A stretch of DNA of 16,961 bases from Stephanodiscus triporus (taxonomy: Eukaryota > Bacillariophyta > Thalassiosirophyceae > Thalassiosirales > Thalassiosiraceae): positions 1 through 16,961 of the forward strand of contig JALLAZ010000345.1 of NCBI GenBank assembly GCA_036939755.1. Direction: 5' to 3'. This document shows, piece after piece, positions 1 through 9,008 of the stretch (positions are counted from its first letter, which is position 1; every line of letters starts with the position of its first letter). The position numbers were made by a program, and so were the translations under genes. A model generated the notes under the pieces. It saw only the letters and a program-made list of their open reading frames with translations. It was not told the origin of the DNA and ran no database searches.

Positions 1-1113
1 GATGTGAAGCGGCATTGGCCGTAATTGTGTTAATAACATCTGGAGAAGTGTGGTCGAAGGAGGGAATGGGGGGGGGGGGCAACTAATTGTAATATTGGCG
101 CTGACGGTGGAGTAAGAGCAACCATGGTGGACATGCGCTGGGACGGCAGGGTGGGGGTCAAACGAAAGATCAAAGGGTTGAGTGTGGGAGTCGGATGGAA
201 GGCAAAGTTGTGGCTTGATGTTGACGGAAAAACCAGGGGGGAGGAATCCTGCGGTTGTGAGTGCGGGATTGAGAGCGCGGGCGAAGCCATCGGGAATGAA
301 ATTGTGTGCTCCAATTTTGCATACGCGGGTGCACTGAAAGATGTGGACACCAAAGGGGTTGAGGGCAGTACCGCAGGTGCAGTAAGGTTTAGAGGGAGGG
401 GAGAAGAGAGGAAGGCAGAGTTTCCATCTTATTGCACTTGAAAATTCCCAGTTGGCTAGACAATTCAACGGGAGGCTATGGCACATACCAAGGAGAGGGT
501 AGGAAGTTTGAGGGGAAAGCAAGCTGGGGATTAGGTGGAAGAGTTTGGGGGAGTTGGCGTGGACATAGAGAGTGGGAGAGATATTCACTTCAATGTTGTT
601 TAATTCTGTCCCGTGCACTGAGGAGGGAGATGGAGTGGAGGAAGTAATCAACACGATCGAGGTTCGGAATAGAGGGAAGAGGATGTTGAAACGACGGAGA
701 ATCAGCGATTCAGGGTTGGCGACAGAGTCAAAGCGGTCACCGAGTGAGGGGTGTACCACGAAGGGTGGGAGGATTTTGTGAATACGAAATCCGTGAGAAG
801 CATTGCAGAGGGCAGACGTCATCGTGATAACAAAGTCGGGAGCTGCACGGGCACGAGGACATAGTATTCCAAGCCCACCGTGTCGTAGGATGATTTGGCT
901 AATGAGGATAGAATACTCAGGGATGGATGGGAGATTAAGGAGGGAGGCGAAGAAGTCGTGGGTGATGCGGTCGGTGGCAGCGGTAAGTGGGCCAGCCCAC
1001 TCTTCCCAAGGGGGTTCACCCTGGTGAGGGGAAGGTGGTAGAGGATGTCCGTGGAAAGAAGATGGCTTATTTAATGCTTTATAAACACCATTGCCTATGT
1101 CACGAGGTTGGGT
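1..1113 (-). CDS. Reverse-transcriptase-like retroelement protein, C-terminal part (runs off left edge)
   Basis: Reading the minus strand from a TAA at 1114-1116 gives one uninterrupted frame of about 370 codons to position 1, with no stop. It begins with a Pro-rich stretch, then has a segment reading GGLGILCPRARAAPDFV (about 879-829). Further on comes a Cys/His cluster of the form C-x-C-x9-H-x3-C (about 381-331) followed by KIGAHN, and then QPFDLSFDP (about 180-154). This order resembles the region downstream of the polymerase domain in eukaryotic retroelement proteins, which often ends in such a Cys/His cluster. No polymerase catalytic motif lies inside the window. Because the frame does not close here it is easy to miss, and shorter ORFs in other frames overlap it. 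The upstream TAA may be a genuine frame end or the first break of a decayed copy. The assignment rests on motif memory; the long open frame itself is directly visible. Confidence 0.6.
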
Positions 1114-1210
1114 TTACGATGTGCAGAATGATACAATTTGTAGAGATATCGTAAGGGGATTTTGCGATATGGTTGGAGGGATGGAAATCGACCCGTAATC
1201 AGGTTTTATT

Positions 1211-1317
1211 AATGTTTTTGATAATTACGAGAAAAAGCATATTGAAATCACTAGTAAACACTAGTTCTGTTGTAATGTTTTTGATAATTACAAGAAAAGC
1301 ATACTAAAATCACTAGT
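1211..1317. repeat. Two AT-rich direct repeats of about 45 bp, plus a weaker third copy
   Basis: A unit starting AATGTTTTTGATAATTAC and ending ATCACTAGT occurs at 1211-1255 and again at 1274-1317 with few differences. A degraded third copy follows at about 1325-1357. The block is AT-rich and contrasts sharply with the GC-rich methyltransferase sequence that begins right after it. Confidence 0.75.
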
Positions 1318-1354
1318 TGATGTTTTAAGTTTTTGTATTTTACGAGAAAAGTAA

Positions 1355-2025
1355 TCAAATACTCCTACTGACTCCGACGACGGTCGTCGGCCGTCGCTCG
1401 TCCTCGTCGACGTGGGATGCGGCACCGGATCCTTCCTTCGGCGACTCGTCGATCGCGCAGTCCTTCCGGTCCGTACGATGACGACGACGACAAACGGCGT
1501 CGCCGCCGTCGCAGTCGGGGCGACGTCGTCGTTGAGAATGCGACTGATCGGGTTCGATCCGTCCATGGAGATGCTCGAGGTGGCCAGGGGGAAGTTCGAC
1601 GATGATGAAATGGCGGGGGGGTCGACGACGACGGTGACGTTCGAGAGATCCCCCGCCGAACGCCTACGGACGAATCGGTCGACGTCGTTTGTTGCACCAA
1701 CGCCCTCCACTTCTTCAGGGACGGTCATCGATCACTCCTGGAGATGAGGCGGGTGCTACGGCCGGGCGGGACGCTGATAATCGTCGACTGGTGCGCCGAT
1801 TACGCGCTCGTTCGATTGTATCACCTTTTGGAGGGTCTGCGCTGGAATGATTTTCTGGGGGGGGGTGGCGGGGATCGTTATCCGGGACCACTGACGAGCG
1901 TCGAACTTCGCGAGCTCGTGGAGTCGACGGACGACCTCCGAGTGACGAGGCACGACTCGTATCGGGTCAGGGTGTTCTCCGTTTTCTTCTGGGGGATGCA
2001 GACGATCGTCGCCACGAAGGGATGA
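1355..2025 (+). CDS. Class I SAM-dependent methyltransferase, N-terminally incomplete, one frameshift
   Basis: Two consecutive frames together encode a standard methyltransferase core. The first (1355 to about 1663) contains motif I, VDVGCGTGSFLRRL (about 1406-1447), which binds S-adenosylmethionine, and then IGFDPSMEMLEVAR, the acidic strand-2 motif. The second frame (from about 1663) continues with DESVDVVCCTNALHFF, the strand-4 motif, then RRVLRPGGTLIIVDW, the post-I motif, and ends at TGA 2023-2025. The join needs a -1 shift at about 1661-1666, as if one C were missing from CGCCTACG. Nothing else is lost, so this may be a sequencing error, a recent mutation or, less likely, a programmed shift. 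An in-frame stop at 1352-1354 and AT-rich repeats cut off the expected N-terminal helices, so either upstream exons are unrecognised or the copy is truncated. The substrate cannot be told; the closest general type is the UbiE/type-11 methyltransferase group. Confidence 0.75.
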
Positions 2026-2769
2026 AGACGACGACGATGGGAAAGATACGAGGATGTCCCTCGCCCCCCCACCCACTCACCCACCCCATCCCATTGTTCG
2101 GCGCATGCGGCTCGTCGTTCGAGGCTACCCAGTCCGCTCCGATCGATCCACGACTTTCCGTAAAACCTGCCGAGGCCCCGACGGTCGACGACGACTTCGT
2201 GTATGAATTTCGCAATCCATAGACGCGGGGGCCTATCGGTCCGAGGAACTAAAGTGACGGGAGGATTGCGGTGAAAAAAAATCATACCTGATTCATTCGG
2301 TGCAAGACTAGGCACGATAGTACACCAGAACTAAAAGAACAAAATATCATCGCAATGCGCGCAATACGTCACGAAATAAAAACACAAACTCCATCATAAG
2401 CATAATCCACAACTGAGAATTGTGAATCGTATAATATTACACCAATAGCAATGTTTTCTCAGTACCTATAAGTCATAGATTATCGTTCAATCATCCCAAC
2501 AAATACCATTACTCAGTCCGTTTAAATCATGTATTCCAATTACACCTCTATTCAGCCGAAAGTTGCACAAGAAGCCTGATGGTTCTCGACGGATTTGTCG
2601 CGGTGAGCCCCACGGCGCTTGAGGCGGTTCTGCCCAGCAATATCCCCGGCCTGACGCCGAGCAATACGCGTCATTATGCACCAAACTGACTTTCTGCCCA
2701 GCTTCTTGGAATGTCGAACACTCGCATGCATACCTTGCAGTAATATTCCACGATAGAGAGATATTGTAT
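2026..2769. other. Intergenic region between methyltransferase and membrane-protein gene
   Basis: The first 200 bases are C-rich and still open in the plus strand, but show no domain and are probably 3' flank. The rest is AT-rich to mixed. The minus strand of 2552-2769 holds a short basic frame directly after the stop of the membrane-protein gene, which I do not recognise. A 14-base word at 2569-2582 recurs at 11618-11631. The region probably contains the 3' UTR of the minus-strand gene. Confidence 0.4.
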
Positions 2770-5625
2770 TCAACCATCTCCTGCGTTGACACTTGCAGCA
2801 TCCAATGCAGAGTCAATGTCTAATGTTAAAGTTCGATTCCCCTCGTTCGGGCAGCAGATCCCCTCTACCGATTGAATATATTTACACTGGTCGGTACCAT
2901 TAAGACCTTTTATTGCCAAGGCCAACGACTCAATGCAAGTAAAATTATATCCAGGGATGATGACGTCTTTGTCCCTAATACCATTGGGGCAGAAGGAACA
3001 GATTCCTGGATATTCGCCGTATCCTTCACAACGGTAATAACCCCTCTGAGGAGTTAGGTAAGCAAGATAGTGCGTGAGTACTCATCCCTCGCTTTGTCCA
3101 TATGGTGTAAATTGTCAATGACGTCATGACTCACACCAGTCACATTCTGCAAAGGGTAAAGAGCGCCAAAAGGGCCGAATTGCCTGCCTCTTTCCCCGAT
3201 AGAATAGAAATCAACACCGACCGGTGTATCGTTCGTGGTTGGGTCGCTGACAAGAAAAGTGACTGTGGAAAAAGAGTGGGTAAAAAGGTGGTTACAGCAC
3301 ATCACCACGGCAAATAGAAAAAGGGAAAATAAGCTATCAAACTAAAAATAATTACCACCCTCTCTGTAAACTTTGGACCAAAATGCTTACGAATGAAGAG
3401 GGGGGAAATCAGAATGCGGTAAGCATGATGTTGTCGAAAACATAGTAAATCAAACAAATATAAATATGCACGTGATTACCATGATAATTAATCGTTTGCC
3501 AAACCCAGAAGGCACTTCGACTGTTCCATTGCTCGGTTTTAATGCCGAACCTATCACATAGAGGTGAGAACGAAGGATGAGAAAAATAACGCTCCACTCC
3601 AAGAAGTCCTGTCTCATCGCACTCACCACCGGCTTCCAGAATATACCAAAGCAAAGCTATCACCCTCATCTGGTTCAAGATCTTTCGGGAGACCGCTAAT
3701 ATACTGATAGACCGGACGGCTGTATTCTTGAAACAACATCTTATCAAACGTCACTGACCATTTTTCGTTGTAAGCTGCAACATTGGAAGTATGGATCGAT
3801 TGCAAAACATGTCAGCTGCAGGAAACTACGCATAGAGCATGTGATTGCAAAGCCTACCTTCACCCAAGATTGTATGGCATTGCGATGGTAATTTCACCTC
3901 ACAATGCAAGCCTTGGGAGTCGGGCACGATAATGGAAAAGAAAGCTTGTAGCATTTCGACAAGACATTGAAAAAGAAGACCAGGGCGACGAAAGGCTCAC
4001 CCAAATACTGCACCCTGTCTTCATAGTTGCATTCACATTCTTTGCTACTCTTATTACACACTCCATTGAGATTGCAATCATAATTGTCAGTGCATTCGTT
4101 GCAAACGGTGGCAACTCCGACCTTGACAATATCACCAGCCCAGAGATCCCATTTCCCTTCAACTTCTAGAAGATTAAATGTTTCGGTCTTTGGCGAACGC
4201 AATAGCCAAGGACAAGGATCCGCACCGTCCATCTTGTTTCCATAAATATTAAGTAGATTAAGTGGGTATGAGACAAAGGAGGGGGATTGTTGACAGAAAA
4301 TAATAATGAAGAATTCTAGATACTCGCCTCCTTACTTGCAGACTTGCGAATGAACTTGTGTGTGAAGATCCAACGTCCTCCACAATATTTGATTTCTGCT
4401 GGTACAATACGATCCAGGACTTCTTCAAACCCCGTTTCGTCAAACGGTGTTCGGTCATACTTATTCTGCTCCACGTAGACTGGCCGCCCTTCGCTGCCTC
4501 GGCCATCAGCTTTCACGTATACTCCGCTAAAGTAACTGTAAACAAGGATCATTGACTCAATTGATCCAGGTGCGCCCTCCACAGAGTAATCTGGCCACTG
4601 TACAACAGCATCAGCCCACACCTGATTCTCAGCTGATCGAGGGGACATAGTTGAGATGGATTTTCCATTAGCATGCAACGCAAATACGCAATAGTATACT
4701 CACTTGAAATGGTGATGGTAGCACATTGTCTAGAGCCAGTCTTTTGCTTGATTGTAACACTTATCATCACAGCCAAACCAACCACTAAATTGATAAAGTA
4801 CACCCCCTTGAGGAACACTTTTATCCTCCAATCCATTCCATAATTTACTTTCGCCTTCTTGAATTCTACATTGAAGAACGGGGTCAACGTTGCGCGTTGC
4901 AATCGTTTTCCTAAGACATCCATCTTGCAAAGAATAAACCCAACATCATCAAGTTCTTGAATAAACTGCAAGGCCAACAAATCATAAAACATTTGAAGTA
5001 CTTCATCTGACAAAATTATAAATATCATTACATTGATCAGAAACATGTAGCCAATAATGATCCTTAAAATGGAAGACAACACATATCTCCCGTAACTTGC
5101 TTCAGGGATTTTACTCTTGAGATTAGGCTGAGAGATTCGTCTTAGTAAATAAAGTCCGGTTGGGATTTCTAAAAAAATCAACATTATTTAGATGCATGGC
5201 AATTGAACATGCGGATGAATGATTGGCCAAAAAGTAATTCTCCGCGAAAAAGGCTTACCATTTTCCATCAACAAAGCAATGAAAATCGCTAAATATTGTG
5301 CGATCCTCACTGATTCGACGACGTTGTACGGGATTGGGAGTGCTCCATCATTGTCGAAGCTATTCGTCAACGCAAGTGCCAAGCATGTATATGTCATGGC
5401 CACGATAATCAAGCCGAACAGAAAAGGGATCGACCCCACAGGTTCCGTGAAGAGAAACGAGTGCGTACTATGGGGCAATGTTAGCACCTCTTCTTCGTAC
5501 GCCGTGGATATTTCCATCGCCGTCATCGGAGCCGTCTCAAAGGGCGATGCATCGGCAGGGAGTGCGCCGGCTGTTTCATATTCTGGATCTTGCTCAAGAT
5601 TCTCACTCCTATTCAAAACGGTCAT
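2770..5625 (-). CDS. Multi-pass membrane protein with EGF-like and C-terminal Cys-rich modules (10 exons)
   Basis: Exons, in transcript order: 5625-5259, 5168-4704, 4632-4328, 4232-4001, 3911-3858, 3774-3627, 3550-3480, 3385-3359, 3262-3135, 3045-2770. They sum to 2073 nt, giving 690 residues. Predicted helices lie at about 66-88, 105-120, 151-175 and 240-262. A conserved-looking loop, LQFIQELDDVGF (189-200), follows helix 3. After helix 4 comes a long, probably extracytoplasmic region with an EGF-like module at 426-460 (Cys 426, 432, 438, 444, 446, 460). It ends in a Cys-rich module at 600-665 with a CSFCPNG motif and a final ICCP. There is no signal peptide, and the acidic N-terminus (1-60) is probably cytoplasmic. 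The ATG at 5625 is the first in frame, before a hydrophilic leader. The role is unknown; the layout suggests a surface adhesion or receptor-like protein. I believe related proteins recur in diatom genomes, from memory only. Exon borders are inferred by eye from splice sites and phase. Confidence 0.75.
3359..3385 (-). other. 27-nt microexon (exon 8) of the membrane-protein gene
   Basis: The minus strand reads GTAAG, then 27 nt, then GTGGTA. Joined to its neighbours it adds AFWSKVYRE and links exon 7 (ending NYH) to exon 9 (starting VTFLVSDP) in phase 1 on both sides. Without it the flanking introns would merge into one 217-nt intron; with it they are 94 and 96 nt, matching the other introns of this gene (71-95 nt). 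Confidence 0.65.
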
Positions 5626-6194
5626 CGTGTGGGTGTACGTGTGCGGTTTTACTCCGCTTTTGGCTTTTGGCTTTACGCCTCACCGCACCCTGCAAGAAGA
5701 AGTCACATGTCACATTTGGGCTTTTTTGGCGGGAAGAAAATTGAGGTACCTAGTTGTCTCTTCCCGCCACCATCCACCATCACCAAAAAACAAAAAACAC
5801 CTCACTTCCTTTTTTCTACTACGAGTTTAGGTAGTCTGCCTCCTGGGTCGTACGGAGAGACTTGTACCAGTTCTACGTAATATCAGGACCCAGATGGCTG
5901 ACCGGTTGGGTAGAATATTGGACCCCCGCCCGATCGCACCATCGTTCGTCCACTTCCCGTCGATAAATGCTCCCGCCCCCGCACCATTAGCCTTGACACA
6001 CTGTCGGCAATGAGCGCACGTCTCGGTTTGGCGCGGTTCGCCCTACTATGTGGCGAGCACTGGTACCATTTTTGCACAAGCGAAATTGAAACATTTGGGA
6101 AACCGACGTCCCGTCACAATGGATGCATGCATAGATCGATAAAAACGCGTAGGAATGATAAAAAATGTGGTTTGAGACTACTATGTGATGTTAT
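5626..6194. other. Spacer upstream of the membrane-protein gene, probable promoter
   Basis: No convincing gene is seen. The part next to the gene holds the 10-bp inverted repeat at 5728-5768, followed by a C/A-rich stretch. Short plus-strand frames here overlap exon 1 in antisense and have no recognisable domain. The far end (about 6010-6190) precedes the 3' end of a degenerate ORF on the same strand. Confidence 0.4.
5728..5768. promoter_or_regulatory. Inverted E2F-like sites upstream of the membrane-protein gene
   Basis: GGCGGGAAGA at 5728-5737 and its exact reverse complement TCTTCCCGCC at 5759-5768 lie about 100-140 bp upstream of the start codon. With the preceding T run, the first arm reads TTTGGCGGGAA, a known form of the E2F/DP binding site. 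Placement and symmetry suggest a regulatory element. Binding is inference. Confidence 0.35.
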
Positions 6195-7071
6195 CTATAC
6201 GGGGGTAGGGGTGGGCGGCGGGGATTCCTCATCAACGCTGGCGTCCGCCTCGTCGATCTCTGCCATCTTTTTCTTGAGATTCTCCTTCTCCACGGCTGAC
6301 ATCTTCTGGTACGCGCGCTCAACATCCCTCTTCTTTTGCCCCTCAAACCGACCGTACGCTGTGTCGTACATTTCGATGGGCGCATCCCTCAGCACGATGA
6401 GTTCCGCTTCGTCGATGTCGGTCCACGGGGCAGAGATACTCGCCTCCTCCAAATCTCCCTCTGCTAATTGTTGATATGATAGCACTCGTCTGTGTTGCCC
6501 ATTTTCGACGTAGCCACACCCTTCCACCAAAGCAGAACCTCCGACTCCTTGCTCATCAGCTGCCCAATGTCATTTTCCAGCTCATGCTCAAGGCGGTCGA
6601 CGATGGGGAGTGCGGCCTCGCGCCTTGCATGGTACTCCACCCGACTCTTCTTCTCCTTCTCCCTCTCCCCTGCCTCCAATTTCCGCCTATTTATCTCAGC
6701 TGCTTTAAACATGTTGTTCGAGGTCACGTGCTCGCCTCCCATAACAAAAAACTTTGCACCGTGAGTGTTCGTGGCGGCGATCGGCTCTTGACGCTCGTGT
6801 GTGTTCGCGACCATCACCGCCATCGAGGCTTTCCTCTTGCTGATTTTGTCCGGATGAAACTGTGCCCTCAATAAATCACCTTTGAAGCCCATACGATTCA
6901 ACTGGGCGGTGCTGTAATCATTTTGTGACTGGATGTCCTGGTAGGCATTGAAATTAGGATCCCGCTCATACGTTCCATCCTGCGTCGTGCCTCACCTTTG
7001 AGTTCGTGAGGCACTTCCTTGTGCGTGGCACAGCGCTGACTTCTCTCCACGAAGTCAGATTTGATGCCACA
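6195..7071 (-). pseudogene. Degenerate coiled-coil ORF, frame-broken repeat-family copy
   Basis: Three minus-strand frames read as one protein when followed in order. The first (from about 7071) contains SDFVERSQRCATHKEVPHEL. The second (about 6991-6464) runs from DGTYERDPNFNAYQDIQ through MGFKGDLLRAQFHPDKISK to a strongly charged helical stretch (AEINRRKLEAGEREKEKKSR) ending near SKMGN. The third (about 6505-6195) continues with VLSYQQLAEGDLEEAS and ends in a Pro-rich tail and a stop at 6195-6197. The breaks are near 6985-6995 and 6488-6505; a TGA ahead of the first segment suggests a third. The composition predicts a coiled coil with no catalytic motif. I suspect a diatom repeat-associated ORF family, but that is from memory. 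Repeated frame breaks in otherwise protein-like sequence favour a decayed copy. Confidence 0.55.
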
Positions 7072-8086
7072 TCAAACGTCTCTCCTTCTTGTAGACATCG
7101 GCTCAGCTGAGATAAAATTGGGTCATGCCAACAAAGAAATACTGAAGAAAGGGAAAAGATTGCGGTAAAGCGACACTATAGACCCCGCGTCACAAGACTA
7201 TGAGGAATAGATCCCCGATGGTCTGGGTTGGTAAAGAATGCTCAGTCACACTATAGGCCCCAGTGTTTCAATCGATGTAAAGAAATCAAGACGCAAAAAA
7301 TGAATTTCGAAAATAAATGTGCTATGGTAGAGAAGCCACACCTACCCTATTTGGCGCACAATGCCCAAATAATTAGCATCGCCGTGATCCACATGGAGGG
7401 GAGGGTCGGATAGAGTGTTCGTTTGACCTCCAATGCCATAGACTTGCCGAGATAATGGGGCTTTAATAATGGTCTCGCAAAATAGTTATCTACCTAAAAA
7501 AATGAAACATTTTGGCCGACCCAAAAGGATGTCTAAACTCGTACCTCTAGAAACCGATAACGATGTCGCAATGGTTGCCGTTCGTCCAATATGGATCTGT
7601 TGCAGCTTATATCTAATATGATATTGCCAAATCTCAAATCTCGGCTTTAACCAGGATGTTTCCGGAATTCATCCGCAAATCTGTTGGGCCTTTTGGGTAT
7701 ATGTCGAAAACTACCTGAATATTGCCGAGATTAGGCAATATTTGCTATTAGCTGCGACAGATCCTCTGGTGAGCCAAAATACAAGGGAGTCTATTCATAT
7801 CCTAACCGATTGATCCTCCATTTTGGCTCATCAGAGAGGAACATGTCATCAAGCCATGATGGTACCATATTGAACACCATCACCTGAGTATTATATACCC
7901 CTTCCATACCAATTCCTACTGAGTGGATACGAAGAAACCACACCCCCAAAATGGTTTCTGCCAACAACAATTTCAGCATCCCATCACTGTCCGCCTTAGA
8001 TCTGCCGCATGGAAATGACAGCCAAAGACCCATAGAAACAGTCGCCAGCACTGTTTGCCGGCAAAAACTGACCATGGACAGCCGCC
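7072..8086. other. Non-coding stretch with small hairpins
   Basis: No supported gene is seen in about 1 kb. The minus-strand frame at 7791-8120 has no domain and I treat it as chance. The notable structures are an AATATTGCC/GGCAATATT hairpin (7718-7742) and a 17-bp inverted repeat with one mismatch (7764-7780 and 7820-7836). Confidence 0.4.
7764..7836. repeat. Inverted repeat, 17-bp arms, 39-nt spacer
   Basis: CTCTGGTGAGCCAAAAT at 7764-7780 pairs with ATTTTGGCTCATCAGAG at 7820-7836, 16 of 17 bases. A separate perfect 9-bp hairpin lies just upstream at 7718-7742. This could be the terminus of a small element or a transcript hairpin. Confidence 0.6.
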
Positions 8087-8283
8087 GCAACCGGCAAACA
8101 CAGGCACGGCACGCCAACAATGCACCGTGTCTTTAAAAAGCTAATAAATAGTAACAATAATATTCTCTAGTTTAAAGGACATAGACTTGTTGCGCAGCAT
8201 GTTGGCTTATTGTTATATGTGGTGGCACAGGAAGTGGGGCACCATGGCGGGTGTGGGACGATTGCAGCCACCATGGTTGGGGT
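8087..8283 (+). repeat. Dispersed direct repeat, copy 1 (about 197 bp)
   Basis: This begins GCAACCGGCAAACACA and ends CCACCATGGTTGGGGT. It aligns along its length with 9009-9203, sharing GCTAATAAATA, ACATAGACAT/ACATAGACTT and GCATGTTGGCT in the same order. Divergence is roughly a quarter of positions by eye. It is probably part of an old mobile-element family; no coding capacity is seen. Confidence 0.65.
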
Positions 8284-8553
8284 ATATTTTCTTACCTAGC
8301 TTCCACCTAGCTAATCACGTGTCAGGTGCCCCACAACTCCAAAACCACCCAAAAACCACCCACTGCCTGACCACATATCTCCATCAATAATTGTCAGATG
8401 GGGACATTTGAAGTTACCATCCTGTGCGCATGCACGGTCAGAAGACTTCTGGGCTGTATGAATGAATGATTCATTCATCTTGGGGTCAGCGGCTCCAGGT
8501 GAAGCATCGGAAACAATGGTTGATTTGTGTTTGTGGGCTATCTATCTATTGTA

Positions 8554-8738
8554 CTTTTTTGTAAAACATTGTTTAGCAAATAGCGTAAGTAAGTAGTGAA
8601 AAATAAGTGATCTACATACCAGAGACCAGAGATGAGTGATGAGTCGGCCGATGTTTTTTGGAGGTGGTGACAAGTTCGAGATACTGACTTACTTATCTAC
8701 TCTCTAGAGAGAACAATACAGTTTTCTTTACAAAAAAG
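8554..8738. mobile_element. MITE-like inverted-repeat segment (about 185 bp)
   Basis: The 12-base CTTTTTTGTAAA at 8554-8565 is the exact reverse complement of TTTACAAAAAAG at 8727-8738. Further inside, TAAGTAAGT-rich sequence (about 8586-8595) faces ACTTACTTA (about 8689-8697), extending the symmetry. The segment is AT-rich and non-coding. No clear target-site duplication is visible, so the element call is tentative. Confidence 0.35.
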
Positions 8739-9008
8739 GAACATTTTGTACAAATTCGAATTCCTATGTAGACAGTACCATGCGTGAAGCCTTCATTTTC
8801 TAATTGGGACTCTTTTGGGACGGCACCGCCATTCGCATGTCGTGCTCTCACCATGGTAAAATTTCTGATGAAAGAGGGCAGCAATGACCTCCCTCAATGA
8901 GTTTATTTCTTCGATTCTTGCGCATGTAAAACATTCAATTGGCTCTAAATACCCTACGCAATCGAGTAGGCCTATTACAGGCATGAGGAATCACCATGCT
9001 ATCTAATA

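Noticed and set aside
1878..2315. Minus-strand 145-codon frame over the methyltransferase 3' part
   Set aside because: It is antisense to the clear methyltransferase motifs and has no domain; GC-rich coding DNA often leaves such frames open.
5219..5880. Plus-strand 203-codon frame overlapping the membrane-protein start
   Set aside because: It is antisense to exon 1 and intron 1 of a gene whose splice phases and membrane segments are consistent on the minus strand.
7791..8120. Minus-strand 109-codon frame
   Set aside because: It has no domain, overlaps the inverted repeat at 7820-7836 and the edge of the dispersed repeat, and has no coding-like features.
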